DNA from: an uncultured Prevotella sp.
GTDB lineage: Bacteria > Bacteroidota > Bacteroidia > Bacteroidales > Bacteroidaceae
Assembly: GCA_945614335.1 (NCBI GenBank)
Contig: CALZAP010000047.1
Span: 1 to 8,045 of the forward strand
DNA: 8,045 nt
Reading direction: 5' to 3'
Shown here: piece by piece, positions 1 to 6,772 of the stretch
How positions within the stretch are numbered: the first letter of the stretch is position 1
Layout: every line of letters starts with the position of its first letter
Translations under genes and position numbers: made by a program
The notes under the pieces: generated by a model
The model's input: only the letters and a program-made list of their open reading frames with translations
What the model was told of the DNA's origin: nothing
Databases searched by the model: none

Positions 1-234
1 GTTGGAAACCTCATAAACGTGCAAAGGCGCAATAACTATTACTTTAAGGATGCCAGCAATTCCGCATCGAATGGCCATGGACTTACAATAGAAGAACTGC
101 ATGACAAGAGTAATTACATGAATTGGGACTTCAACAGTGCCAAGCCTGCATGGAAGGTTACTAACAAGACGGGCTATTTCCCGATGCCATATTACTCCAT
201 AATGCAAGTGGAACATCCAGAGGAAGAAGATTAA
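1..234 (+). CDS. C-terminal fragment of a GLUG-type surface protein (5' end outside window)
   Basis: The frame is open from base 1 to a TAA at 232-234, giving 77 residues. A GTG at 19 could be read as a start, but the frame stays open before it and the fragment has no signal peptide, so this is better read as the 3' end of a longer gene. The tail has the form seen at the C-terminus of many Bacteroidetes GLUG and adhesin-like proteins: G-x-G-L-T, then E-E-L, then N-W-D-F, then W-K-V and an aromatic/proline-rich close (G-Y-F-P-M-P-Y-Y), ending in acidic E-E-E-D. The downstream protein ends similarly (F-D-F, then Y-W-R-I, then T-P-Y-L-V). The gene is in the same direction and only 25 bases ahead of that protein, which suggests a tandem paralogue and possibly one transcript. 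The family call is an inference from this short tail; the role is presumably at the cell surface and the ligand is unknown. Confidence 0.7.
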   Translation, partial: VGNLINVQRRNNYYFKDASNSASNGHGLTIEELHDKSNYMNWDFNSAKPAWKVTNKTGYFPMPYYSIMQVEHPEEED

Positions 235-259
235 ATTTGAATTAATAACAAATTGAATT

Positions 260-3200
260 ATGAATAATATCAAGAGCTTTTACACATTATTAATTGCAGC
301 CTTCACCATCGTCACGATGGTGGGCGGCAGCGACTCTATAGACAACGAGTTTGACTCGCAACTGATAGAGGAAAACGGGTATCAAATATCGAAATTCACA
401 CTCGACAAAACCTATTGGAACATACCCGAAGACATCACTTCCATGACTATCTTTATGAAGTCGGAAAGCAGCGATTTGGCGCTCAAATTCTTCACCGTTA
501 TAAACCATCTTGCTGACAAAAAGCAGTATGGAATGAGAATACCTTTGTCGAGACGCATCCCTGACGGCAACTATTCCATGAGGGCTATGCTACCCAATGG
601 AGACTTGCTGCCAATGGTGCTGCATGTAACATTCCGCGACCAAAAGTTACAGGCCAGGAATATGGATTTCATGGATGACGAATTATCGGGAGCAGGTACT
701 AAAGAAAATCCATATCTTATTGAAGATAACGAAGACTTTGAAACATTAAGGTATTACCTGTCCTGCGACACTGTCAATCATGCTAAAGGCCTCTACTTCC
801 TGCAGACGGCAGATGTTGATGTCAAGGGAAACTCTGTAGGTTATGACGGCACAATGTATACTGCCTACTCTTTTGCAGGACACTACGACGGAGGCGGACA
901 CACCGTATCTTATAGTTATATTGGTGACAACTCGGGTGAAGCCAACGACATCGGAATGTTTGCCAACTTGGTTGACGGCGCAGAAATACAAAACCTCATT
1001 GTAGATGCGAAAATCAAAAACGGTAATAAAAATGTCGGATTGCTTGCCGGTAATTCACAAGGCAACGTCTATCTCAACAACGTTGAGGCGAAAGGTTCTG
1101 TTGAAGCTAAAGACAATGTGGGAGGATTCATAGGATATGCGGAAGGAAACCTTACTGTGGAGAACTCTAAGTTGAACAGATTAGACATTGAAGGAAACAA
1201 TTATGTAGGAGGCGTAGTGGGATGTATGAGTAACGACCCCGACAATAAGGGTATGCTTACAGTAAAGGACTTCTCCAACCTCTTGAGCAATAGCGAATCT
1301 ACCTATCTTGTGACTATAGACGCGAATGGATATGTGGGCGGTATTGCAGGTAACGTGGATAAGTCTGGTGTTAGCCTTACGAACATTACGCTTAAACATT
1401 CCATCGACAATTCACAGTCAAATATGGATATCTTTACTGCATCCAGCAACCGTGTGGGTGGACTTATAGGTGCGTTGTCGGCTGAAAAGGAAAGCGTCAT
1501 GGACAACTGTTGTATTCTGTTGCCAATAAGAACGGAGGGTAACGAGATAGGCGGACTCGTTGGTTACACGTCCAGCCAGGAAAAACTTAAAATAAGAGAC
1601 TGTCAGTCCAGTTCCGTAGTTAACGGTAATGAGTATGTAGGAGGATTTATCGGTAAAGTATATTCCCATGGAAAACTCTGTCTTGAAGGCAATAATAAAG
1701 TGAATCAGGAAGGAAGTGCATTTCATGAAGTGAAGGGAAATAAGTATGTAGGAGGTATGATAGGCTTCATAGAAGGCGACATTGTTCACGATAATAATAT
1801 TGAGAATAGGATTAATGTTGACGTCAAGGCATTCAATAATTTTGGTGGAGGAATTGCCGGCGGAACTGAAAAATGCACTATTTATGCTAATTATTTCTCA
1901 ATGAGTAATAATATGAAGGTGATGGGCAACGATGCCATTGGTGGACTTGTGGGCTATGCAAACCACAGCACCATAAAAGGTCGTGTTCCTTCGAAAATTG
2001 ACTTTTCAAGTGTGCCAAAGACTGATGATTTCAAGGAAAAGTCCGACTATCCAGGAATAGTGGACTTCAATATGGATGAAACAGGTTATGAGGCCAAGGC
2101 TGGTACTTCCATAGGTGGAATAGTGGGTTATGCCAAAAACACTTACATACAGAATCTGTGTGTAACCGGTTCGGTGCAAGGCAAGGCGCGTGTGGGAGGC
2201 ATTGTGGGACATCTCGACAATCCCGACCGCGGAATCGTGGAATACTGTGTGTCGATTGCAAGTACGCTCATGAATAATTACGGTGATGACACTGGCGGAC
2301 TTATCGGACTTTGCAGGACCAAAGGAATGACACTGAAATACCTGCTCAACTATGCCAATGTGAATGGAGTGGACTATACAGGCGGAGTCATCGGACGCAT
2401 CTCGCTCTCCAACCGTGCCAACTTCATCATTGAGTACATGTTAAACAAAGGTAATGTGAATGGCGGCAACTTTGTAAGCGGTGGTGTTTCATACATACAA
2501 CGTTCTGATAGTGACGACGATGACGACTATCGTGGATGGGACGTAATAATCCAGTATTCTTCCAACTTTGGTACCATCAAATCTGACAGTAAGAATTCGG
2601 ATGCCGAAGGTGCAGCCGGTGGAGTCTTGGGACACGGCAATGTGTCACGAATGAGAGTGTTGCATTGTTCCAACCACGGCCAGGTGTCTTCCACTAAGGA
2701 AGCGTGGGTAGGTGGCGTTGCAGGATGTGTAGGCCATGACAAAGGCGAACTACCGCTTGGAGAAAACATGGAAATGGCATACTGCTGCAACCGTGGCGTA
2801 GTGTATTCCGACCACGAAGATTCCAGAATAGGTGGTGTGCTAGGATACCAGAGGAATGGAAATGATTATGATGAAGATTATTGGATGACTCACGACTGCT
2901 ACAACAAAGGTAATGTGAAGAATAATAATCAGTCGCACACAAATGGTGGCATACTTGGTCACATAGGAATATATGGAGCAATAGAAAGGTGCTACAACGA
3001 CGGTATAATAAAAGATTTGAATGATAGCAACAATGAAGGCAATGGTGTAGTGGGCGACCATCACTCCTTCTGGTCTCACGAGAACCTTTTCTTGATAGAG
3101 GGTAAGGGTAAAAGCTGGAAAGCTGAAGTCATCAAAGAAAGCGATAAGTCAAACTCTTCAAAATACACAGGTTTCGACTTTAATAAATACTGGAGAATTG

Positions 3201-3262
3201 ACAAGAACAAAAACGACGGAACCCCGTATCTTGTAGATTGCCAATTCCAGTTTGGGGAGTAA
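260..3262 (+). CDS. Large exported GLUG-repeat surface protein
   Basis: Encodes 1000 residues, ATG to TAA. Residues 1-22 look like a signal peptide: K5, then a hydrophobic run L10-V21, ending M-V-G-G. Related Bacteroidetes proteins are usually lipoproteins, but here the expected Cys is Gly23. Residues about 40-130 are beta-rich and not recognised. From G144 (G-A-G-T-K, then P-Y-L-I) the typical entry segment of GLUG proteins begins, followed by the H-Y-D-G-G-G-H-T-V turn at 208-216 and G-M-F-A-N-L at 232-237. About 20 GLUG-like turns (x-V-G-G-x-x-G) follow between residues 258 and 933. The protein closes with F-D-F, Y-W-R-I and T-P-Y-L-V near 972-992. GLUG repeats are known from bacterial adhesins and surface proteins; a right-handed beta-helix is likely but is an inference. 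No catalytic motif was seen. No clear Shine-Dalgarno sequence precedes the start, as is usual in this phylum. By eye the gene is more AT-rich than the genes to its right. Confidence 0.9.
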   Translation: MNNIKSFYTLLIAAFTIVTMVGGSDSIDNEFDSQLIEENGYQISKFTLDKTYWNIPEDITSMTIFMKSESSDLALKFFTVINHLADKKQYGMRIPLSRRIPDGNYSMRAMLPNGDLLPMVLHVTFRDQKLQARNMDFMDDELSGAGTKENPYLIEDNEDFETLRYYLSCDTVNHAKGLYFLQTADVDVKGNSVGYDGTMYTAYSFAGHYDGGGHTVSYSYIGDNSGEANDIGMFANLVDGAEIQNLIVDAKIKNGNKNVGLLAGNSQGNVYLNNVEAKGSVEAKDNVGGFIGYAEGNLTVENSKLNRLDIEGNNYVGGVVGCMSNDPDNKGMLTVKDFSNLLSNSESTYLVTIDANGYVGGIAGNVDKSGVSLTNITLKHSIDNSQSNMDIFTASSNRVGGLIGALSAEKESVMDNCCILLPIRTEGNEIGGLVGYTSSQEKLKIRDCQSSSVVNGNEYVGGFIGKVYSHGKLCLEGNNKVNQEGSAFHEVKGNKYVGGMIGFIEGDIVHDNNIENRINVDVKAFNNFGGGIAGGTEKCTIYANYFSMSNNMKVMGNDAIGGLVGYANHSTIKGRVPSKIDFSSVPKTDDFKEKSDYPGIVDFNMDETGYEAKAGTSIGGIVGYAKNTYIQNLCVTGSVQGKARVGGIVGHLDNPDRGIVEYCVSIASTLMNNYGDDTGGLIGLCRTKGMTLKYLLNYANVNGVDYTGGVIGRISLSNRANFIIEYMLNKGNVNGGNFVSGGVSYIQRSDSDDDDDYRGWDVIIQYSSNFGTIKSDSKNSDAEGAAGGVLGHGNVSRMRVLHCSNHGQVSSTKEAWVGGVAGCVGHDKGELPLGENMEMAYCCNRGVVYSDHEDSRIGGVLGYQRNGNDYDEDYWMTHDCYNKGNVKNNNQSHTNGGILGHIGIYGAIERCYNDGIIKDLNDSNNEGNGVVGDHHSFWSHENLFLIEGKGKSWKAEVIKESDKSNSSKYTGFDFNKYWRIDKNKNDGTPYLVDCQFQFGE
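1028..3058 (+). repeat. Block of about 20 degenerate GLUG protein repeats
   Basis: This is repetition at protein level inside the 1000-residue gene. Core turns begin at residues 258, 286, 315, 358, 398, 429, 459, 496, 528, 559, 617, 644, 677, 706, 738, 785, 816, 856, 894 and 927. The usual form is aromatic or charged residue, V/I, G-G, two small hydrophobics, G. Spacing varies from about 27 to 58 residues, so this is an irregular solenoid rather than a perfect tandem array. The DNA copies are diverged and no long exact nucleotide repeat was noticed. From about residue 695 onward the repeats change: each G-G turn is preceded by an N-x-G-x-V strand (N-Y-A-N-V, N-K-G-N-V, N-F-G-T-I, N-H-G-Q-V, N-R-G-V-V, N-K-G-N-V, N-D-G-I-I). 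Confidence 0.8.
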
Positions 3263-3268
3263 GGAGTT

Positions 3269-3402
3269 TTTTGGAGGGTAGAGGGAAGAGGGTAGAGGGA
3301 AGAGAATACCCCACTGCCTCACTTCTTCCCTCTACCTTCTTAAATACCCTTTCGCTCCAATCATTTCTCTACCCTCTACCTTCTTCCCTCTACCCTCTAA
3401 AA
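3269..3402. repeat. Inverted purine-rich heptad repeats between convergent genes
   Basis: The 143-base gap between the GLUG gene and the convergent export gene is mostly filled by copies of a 7-base purine unit, GGGTAGA / GGGAAGA / AGGTAGA. Four units lie on the + strand (3276-3303), two on the - strand (3324-3337) and four on the - strand (3368-3395). The outer sets form inverted arms, 3269-3304 and 3367-3402, that match at 33 of 36 positions around a 62-base loop. Two of the three mismatches would be G-U pairs in a + strand RNA. A long stem between two gene ends could halt transcription or shield 3' ends, but no U-run follows either arm, so it is not a standard intrinsic terminator. It could also be a dispersed intergenic repeat. 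The structure is read directly from the sequence; the function is inferred. Confidence 0.8.
3276..3303 (+). repeat. Two perfect 14-base tandem copies
   Basis: The unit GGGTAGAGGGAAGA occurs twice in direct succession (3276-3289 and 3290-3303). Each unit is itself two related heptads. It forms the left arm of the larger inverted structure and starts 14 bases after the GLUG gene stop codon. The only pyrimidine in each unit is a single T. Confidence 0.9.
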
Positions 3403-3405
3403 CAA

Positions 3406-4194
3406 CTACTTAAACAGCAAATACCCCAACGACGTCAGGAACGAGCCGCTTCTGAGGAAGAAGCTGGTGGAGAGGAATGTGTTGTCGTTGAGAGTCGATT
3501 GACCGGCACGGACATTGTTTGGCACGACATATATCACGTCGTTTTGCCTGAGATAATACACCGGAGAGTCAAACAGCTCTTTTTTCCTGATGTCCACCTC
3601 GTGAGACACCCTCTGACCGTTTTCCTCCCTTATCACGTATATGGCGTCACGTCGTCCGAGGATGTTCAGGTCGCCTGCCATGGCCAAACCCTCAAGCAGT
3701 GAGATGCGGTCGCGTGTGATGGCATATTTTCCAGGCTTTTTCACTTCGCCCACGGCAGAGAAATAAAGGTTGAGGAACTCTACCGTTACTACCAGGTCCT
3801 TCACCATTTTCGCTTCAATGATGCTGTTTTTGATTTTCTGCGCCACCTCGCTTCTTGTCAGTCCTCCAATTTTTATCTTACCAATTATCGGGAAGTCAAT
3901 TTCTCCTTTGGAGTCGAGTGTATATCCCGACACTTCGCCCTGGTAGTTAGGCCTTAGCTCAGTTTCTCCCGCACGATATTGTGAGCGCGAGAGGTTGAAG
4001 AGCGAAGTAATCTCCGCGTCCTTTGTGGTCACGATAATCGATATTTGGTCTTGTGGCCTCAGTCTTATGTCGTTGTCGGTGCCAATGGTCTCGTATGTAT
4101 TCAGCGGCACATTCTGGAAATACGAAATCTTTTCTGGTGTGTTGCAAGCGGCCATCAGTGTAGTCGCAAGTAGTATAGGCACTATTCTTTTCAT
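3406..4194 (-). CDS. Wza-like polysaccharide export lipoprotein (Poly_export + SLBB)
   Basis: Encodes 262 residues, from an ATG at 4194-4192 to a TAG at 3408-3406. The N-terminus is a lipoprotein signal with lipobox L-M-A-A-C and lipidated Cys17. Residues about 43-125 fit the polysaccharide export domain: R-L-R-P-Q-D-Q-I near 44-51, then D-S-K-G-E-I-D-F-P at 94-102 and G-L-T-R-S-E-V at 110-116. Residues about 145-190 fit one SLBB domain (V-G-E-V-K-K-P-G-K-Y at 148-157). The C-terminal 20 or so residues are rather hydrophobic and may be the membrane-spanning or amphipathic end known from Wza. The family forms an outer-membrane ring through which capsule or exopolysaccharide leaves the cell. 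It is shorter than enteric Wza, as is usual in Bacteroidetes. It lies 93 bases after the PBP gene on the same strand; no clear TAnnTTTG promoter was seen in that gap, so co-transcription is plausible. No Wzc-type kinase or glycosyltransferase is visible, so its polymer cannot be named. An AAAGGA lies a few bases before the ATG. Confidence 0.92.
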   Translation of the reverse strand: MKRIVPILLATTLMAACNTPEKISYFQNVPLNTYETIGTDNDIRLRPQDQISIIVTTKDAEITSLFNLSRSQYRAGETELRPNYQGEVSGYTLDSKGEIDFPIIGKIKIGGLTRSEVAQKIKNSIIEAKMVKDLVVTVEFLNLYFSAVGEVKKPGKYAITRDRISLLEGLAMAGDLNILGRRDAIYVIREENGQRVSHEVDIRKKELFDSPVYYLRQNDVIYVVPNNVRAGQSTLNDNTFLSTSFFLRSGSFLTSLGYLLFK

Positions 4195-4230
4195 AATCCT
4201 TTGAATATTTGTTGATGTTATTACTCAATT

Positions 4231-4286
4231 CTCCTCACTCCTCTCTCCTCACTCCTCTCTCCTCACTCCTCTCTCCTCACTCCTCT
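4231..4286. repeat. Four perfect 14-base tandem repeats, mirror-symmetric
   Basis: The + strand unit CTCCTCACTCCTCT is repeated four times without error, ending one base before the PBP stop codon complement. On the coding (-) strand it reads as purine heptads GGAGTGA / GGAGAGA with one T per 14 bases. With the T at 4230 added, the 57-base tract reads the same in both directions along one strand (a mirror repeat), a property linked to triplex DNA in supercoiled molecules. Copy number may vary between strains by slippage. It sits in the 93-base gap between the PBP and export genes; the remaining 36 bases of that gap (4195-4230) are AT-rich and show nothing else clear. Confidence 0.95.
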
Positions 4287-4287
4287 T

Positions 4288-6609
4288 TCACTCATACACC
4301 TCTTCAATGTCGTTCGGCGTACTAATGTCATATTCCGATTCCGACATCTCGCATGGGTTATATCCTTCCGGCAGGTCGAATATGGCGTTTTCGTTATATC
4401 CGAGTCGAGGGTCGTTATACACCTTTCTCATATAGTAAGCCCATATAGGCAGGGCCATGGTGGCTCCCTGGCCCATCTGCATCGAGTCGAAGTGTATGTC
4501 ACGGTCGTCGCCGCCAACCCACACGCCGCTTACGAGGGTAGGGGTGACGCCCATAAACCACGCGTCGCTGTTGTTGTTTGTCGTACCGGTCTTGGCGGCT
4601 ATCTCTCCGGTGAAGTTATATCTGAAGCGAAGTCTTCCGGCAGTACCTCCGTCCACCACACCTTTCAGCATATACAGCATCTTGTGGGCGCTCTCTTCGC
4701 TTATCACCTCGTTCATTCTCGGCTGGAATTGTGCGATGATGTTACCTTCGTTGTCCTCAATCTTGGTCACGTAGAGTGGGGCACACCTGATGCCATGGTT
4801 GGCGAATGTGGTGTATGCGCTCACCATTTCCGCCACTGTAAGGTCACACGGACCGAGACAGAGCGACATCGAGGGGTGAATGTCTGGACTGTTAAAGCCA
4901 TATTCCCTCAGCAGGGTCACGAAGGCCTGCGGGTTCAGCTTGCTCATGAGGTAGGCGGTTATCCAGTTGTTCGACTGTGCCAGACCCCATTTCAGCGTCA
5001 CGTTCTCTCCATACCTGCGTCGGCTGGAGTTGCGTGGAGTCCAGTTCTGTCCTGCCACCACGTATGTCTGCTGCACGTTTGGCGCGAGGTCGCAAGGCGA
5101 GAACCCGTTTTCCATTGCAAGTGAGTATAGGAAAGGCTTTATTGTCGAGCCCACCTGTCTGCGTCCTTCGGTACACATGTCGTAGTTGAAGTGTATGAAG
5201 TTCAGGCCTCCCACGTAAGCCTTCACGGCACCGTTGACGGGCGACATGCTCATGAATCCGCACCTGAGGAACGACTTGTAGTACTTTATCGAGTCGATGG
5301 GAGTCATGGTGGTGTCCACCTCTCCGTGATAGGTGAAGATGCTCATCTTTGTGGGAGTGTGAAACGACTTGTATATCTCGTCATACGAAGCCCCTTGGCT
5401 GTTCATCACCCTGTATCTCTCGCTTTGTTTCACCGATCGTCCGAGGATGTCGTTAAACTGTTTTGCCGTCAGTCTTCCGGAGAATGGAGCGTTTTTCTTT
5501 CCTCTGTTTTCCTTGTTGAAGGCAGGCTGCAGGAATTTCACGACATGCTCGTTCACAGCCTCCTCGGCATATCTCTGCATTCTGGAGTCGATGGTGGTGT
5601 AGACTTTCAGTCCGTCGGTATACACGTTATACGGTTGTCCGTTCTTCTTGGTGTTTTTGTTACACCATCCGTATAGAGGGTCGTTATACCAGTTTATCGA
5701 GTCCTGCACATATTTGTTGAGGTTCCACGAAGGGTAGTTTTCCCTTTCCGGCCTCTTTGCCATGAGATACCTTCTGAGGAAGTCGCGGAAATAAGCCGCT
5801 ATGCCGTCCTTGTGGTCAGCCACGTGGAAGTTAAGGTTTAGCGGTCGGGTAGAGTAGGTGTCATACTCAGTCTCTGTGAGATACCCCGCCTTTACCATTT
5901 GTCCGAGCACCACATTCCTTCTCTCCCTGCATCTCTCGGGATTTCTCACCGGGTTGTAGTACGATGGGTTTTTGCACAGTCCTATGAGTGTAGCGGCCTC
6001 GTTTACGTTCAGGTCCTTTGGCTCCTTGCCGAAGTAAGTGTTTGAGGCGGTCTTGATGCCCACGGCGTTGTGGAGGAAGTCGAAGTAGTTGAGATACATG
6101 GCAATGATCTCGTCCTTGGTGTAGTTTTTCTCCAACTGCACCGCAATCACCCATTCTATTGGTTTCTGCATGGCACGTTCAGTCACGCTTTCCGCCTTTC
6201 CCGAGTAGAGCTGTTTTGCGAGCTGCTGTGTAATGGTCGAACCGCCACCTGCATTTTTCTGTCCGAGAATACCTCTTTTAATTATAGCTCTTGCCAAGGC
6301 CTTGAAGTCAATGCCCGAGTGGTCGTAGAACCTCACGTCTTCCGTTGCCACGAGGGCCTTCACCAAATGTGGCGAAAGCTGTGAGTAGTCTACACAGATG
6401 CGGTTTTCCTTGTTGTAGTTCCATGTACCCATGAGTTTGCCGTCGGCAGAATACACCTGCGTGGCGAATCTGTTTATAGGGTTTTGCAAGTCCTCTATGG
6501 GAGGCATGTATCCTATCCATCCTTCGGCGATGGCATAGAATAAGCCAGCGGCCGAAATTACGGCCACGACGAGCATGGTCCATAGGAGATGGACGATTTT
6601 TTTATCCAT
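4288..6609 (-). CDS. Class A penicillin-binding protein, PBP1A type (GT51 + transpeptidase)
   Basis: Encodes 773 residues, ATG at 6609-6607 to TGA at 4290-4288. It polymerises lipid II into glycan strands and cross-links the peptides, on the outer face of the inner membrane. Residues 5-27 form a single N-terminal membrane anchor after M-D-K-K. The glycosyltransferase domain (about 50-230) shows E-D-V-R-F-Y-D-H-S-G at 90-99 with the expected catalytic Glu90, G-G-S-T-I-T-Q-Q at 122-129, and K-P-I-E at 149-152. The transpeptidase domain (about 440-735) has all three active-site motifs: S-T-I-K with Ser488 and Lys491, S-N-N at 546-548, and K-T-G at 673-675. A linker of roughly 100 residues around 340-440 is not assigned. 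The tail is acidic. Length is a little under that of E. coli PBP1a. The gene is comparable to mrcA/ponA, but I give no symbol because class A paralogues cannot be told apart here. It reads away from pyrB and is followed by the export lipoprotein gene. It appears intact. Confidence 0.96.
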   Translation of the reverse strand: MDKKIVHLLWTMLVVAVISAAGLFYAIAEGWIGYMPPIEDLQNPINRFATQVYSADGKLMGTWNYNKENRICVDYSQLSPHLVKALVATEDVRFYDHSGIDFKALARAIIKRGILGQKNAGGGSTITQQLAKQLYSGKAESVTERAMQKPIEWVIAVQLEKNYTKDEIIAMYLNYFDFLHNAVGIKTASNTYFGKEPKDLNVNEAATLIGLCKNPSYYNPVRNPERCRERRNVVLGQMVKAGYLTETEYDTYSTRPLNLNFHVADHKDGIAAYFRDFLRRYLMAKRPERENYPSWNLNKYVQDSINWYNDPLYGWCNKNTKKNGQPYNVYTDGLKVYTTIDSRMQRYAEEAVNEHVVKFLQPAFNKENRGKKNAPFSGRLTAKQFNDILGRSVKQSERYRVMNSQGASYDEIYKSFHTPTKMSIFTYHGEVDTTMTPIDSIKYYKSFLRCGFMSMSPVNGAVKAYVGGLNFIHFNYDMCTEGRRQVGSTIKPFLYSLAMENGFSPCDLAPNVQQTYVVAGQNWTPRNSSRRRYGENVTLKWGLAQSNNWITAYLMSKLNPQAFVTLLREYGFNSPDIHPSMSLCLGPCDLTVAEMVSAYTTFANHGIRCAPLYVTKIEDNEGNIIAQFQPRMNEVISEESAHKMLYMLKGVVDGGTAGRLRFRYNFTGEIAAKTGTTNNNSDAWFMGVTPTLVSGVWVGGDDRDIHFDSMQMGQGATMALPIWAYYMRKVYNDPRLGYNENAIFDLPEGYNPCEMSESEYDISTPNDIEEVYE

Positions 6610-6650
6610 AATTATGTCACTTTTTTCTTCTAAAAACTGAATATCGACTG

Positions 6651-6685
6651 CAAAAATACTTGTTTTTATTGAGATAACGAAAAAA
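6651..6685 (-). promoter_or_regulatory. Candidate Bacteroidetes promoter for the PBP gene
   Basis: Read on the - strand, TATTTTTG (6658-6651) matches the Bacteroidetes -7 consensus TAnnTTTG at every fixed position. A T-rich TTTTTTCG (6685-6678), 19 bases upstream, could serve as the -33 element, though it is not an exact TTTG. Transcription would start about 35 bases before the PBP ATG. The surrounding AT-richness raises the chance of a random match. Confidence 0.5.
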
Positions 6686-6705
6686 TATCGCGATTTTCTG
6701 TGATT

Positions 6706-6740
6706 TTTGTGCGATAAATGAGAAAATATGTGTACCTTAG
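6706..6740 (+). promoter_or_regulatory. Candidate Bacteroidetes promoter for pyrBI
   Basis: TACCTTAG (6733-6740) differs from TAnnTTTG at one fixed position, and a TTTG at 6706-6709 lies 23 bases upstream, slightly more than the usual spacing. The predicted start is a few bases after 6745, giving a leader of roughly 25 bases before the ATG at 6773. This argues against the in-frame upstream ATG at 6728, which would precede the transcript start. The leader is too short for an enteric-style pyrBI attenuator, and no attenuator hairpin was seen. Confidence 0.5.
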
Positions 6741-6772
6741 CGGTCGAAAAAACGAATAATCAAATTTTTCTG

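Noticed and set aside
232..239. TAAATTTG, an exact TAnnTTTG match just before the GLUG gene
   Set aside because: It overlaps the TAA of the preceding gene in AT-rich sequence, no TTTG-like -33 element lies at the right distance, and the leader would be only about 14 bases. It could be real, but support is too thin to list as a promoter.
3263..3405. Intrinsic (rho-independent) terminator
   Set aside because: There is a long stem, but neither side is followed by a U-run in the relevant transcript. It is reported as an inverted repeat instead.
3238..3702. 154-residue + strand reading frame overlapping the repeat tract and the export gene
   Set aside because: It begins inside the GLUG gene end, runs through low-complexity heptads and then lies antisense to a clear lipoprotein gene. 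The product is S/L/P-rich and has no recognisable domain.
3276..4286. CRISPR array
   Set aside because: The repeats are contiguous short units of 7 or 14 bases with no unique spacers of constant length, and no cas gene is present.
4492..5124. 210-residue + strand reading frame antisense to the PBP gene
   Set aside because: It is a shadow of the PBP coding strand: it covers the transpeptidase motifs in antisense and shows no signal, domain or upstream site of its own.
6728..6772. N-terminal extension of pyrB by 15 codons from the ATG at 6728
   Set aside because: The extension is not typical of the family and contains the candidate -7 promoter element, so it is probably untranscribed.
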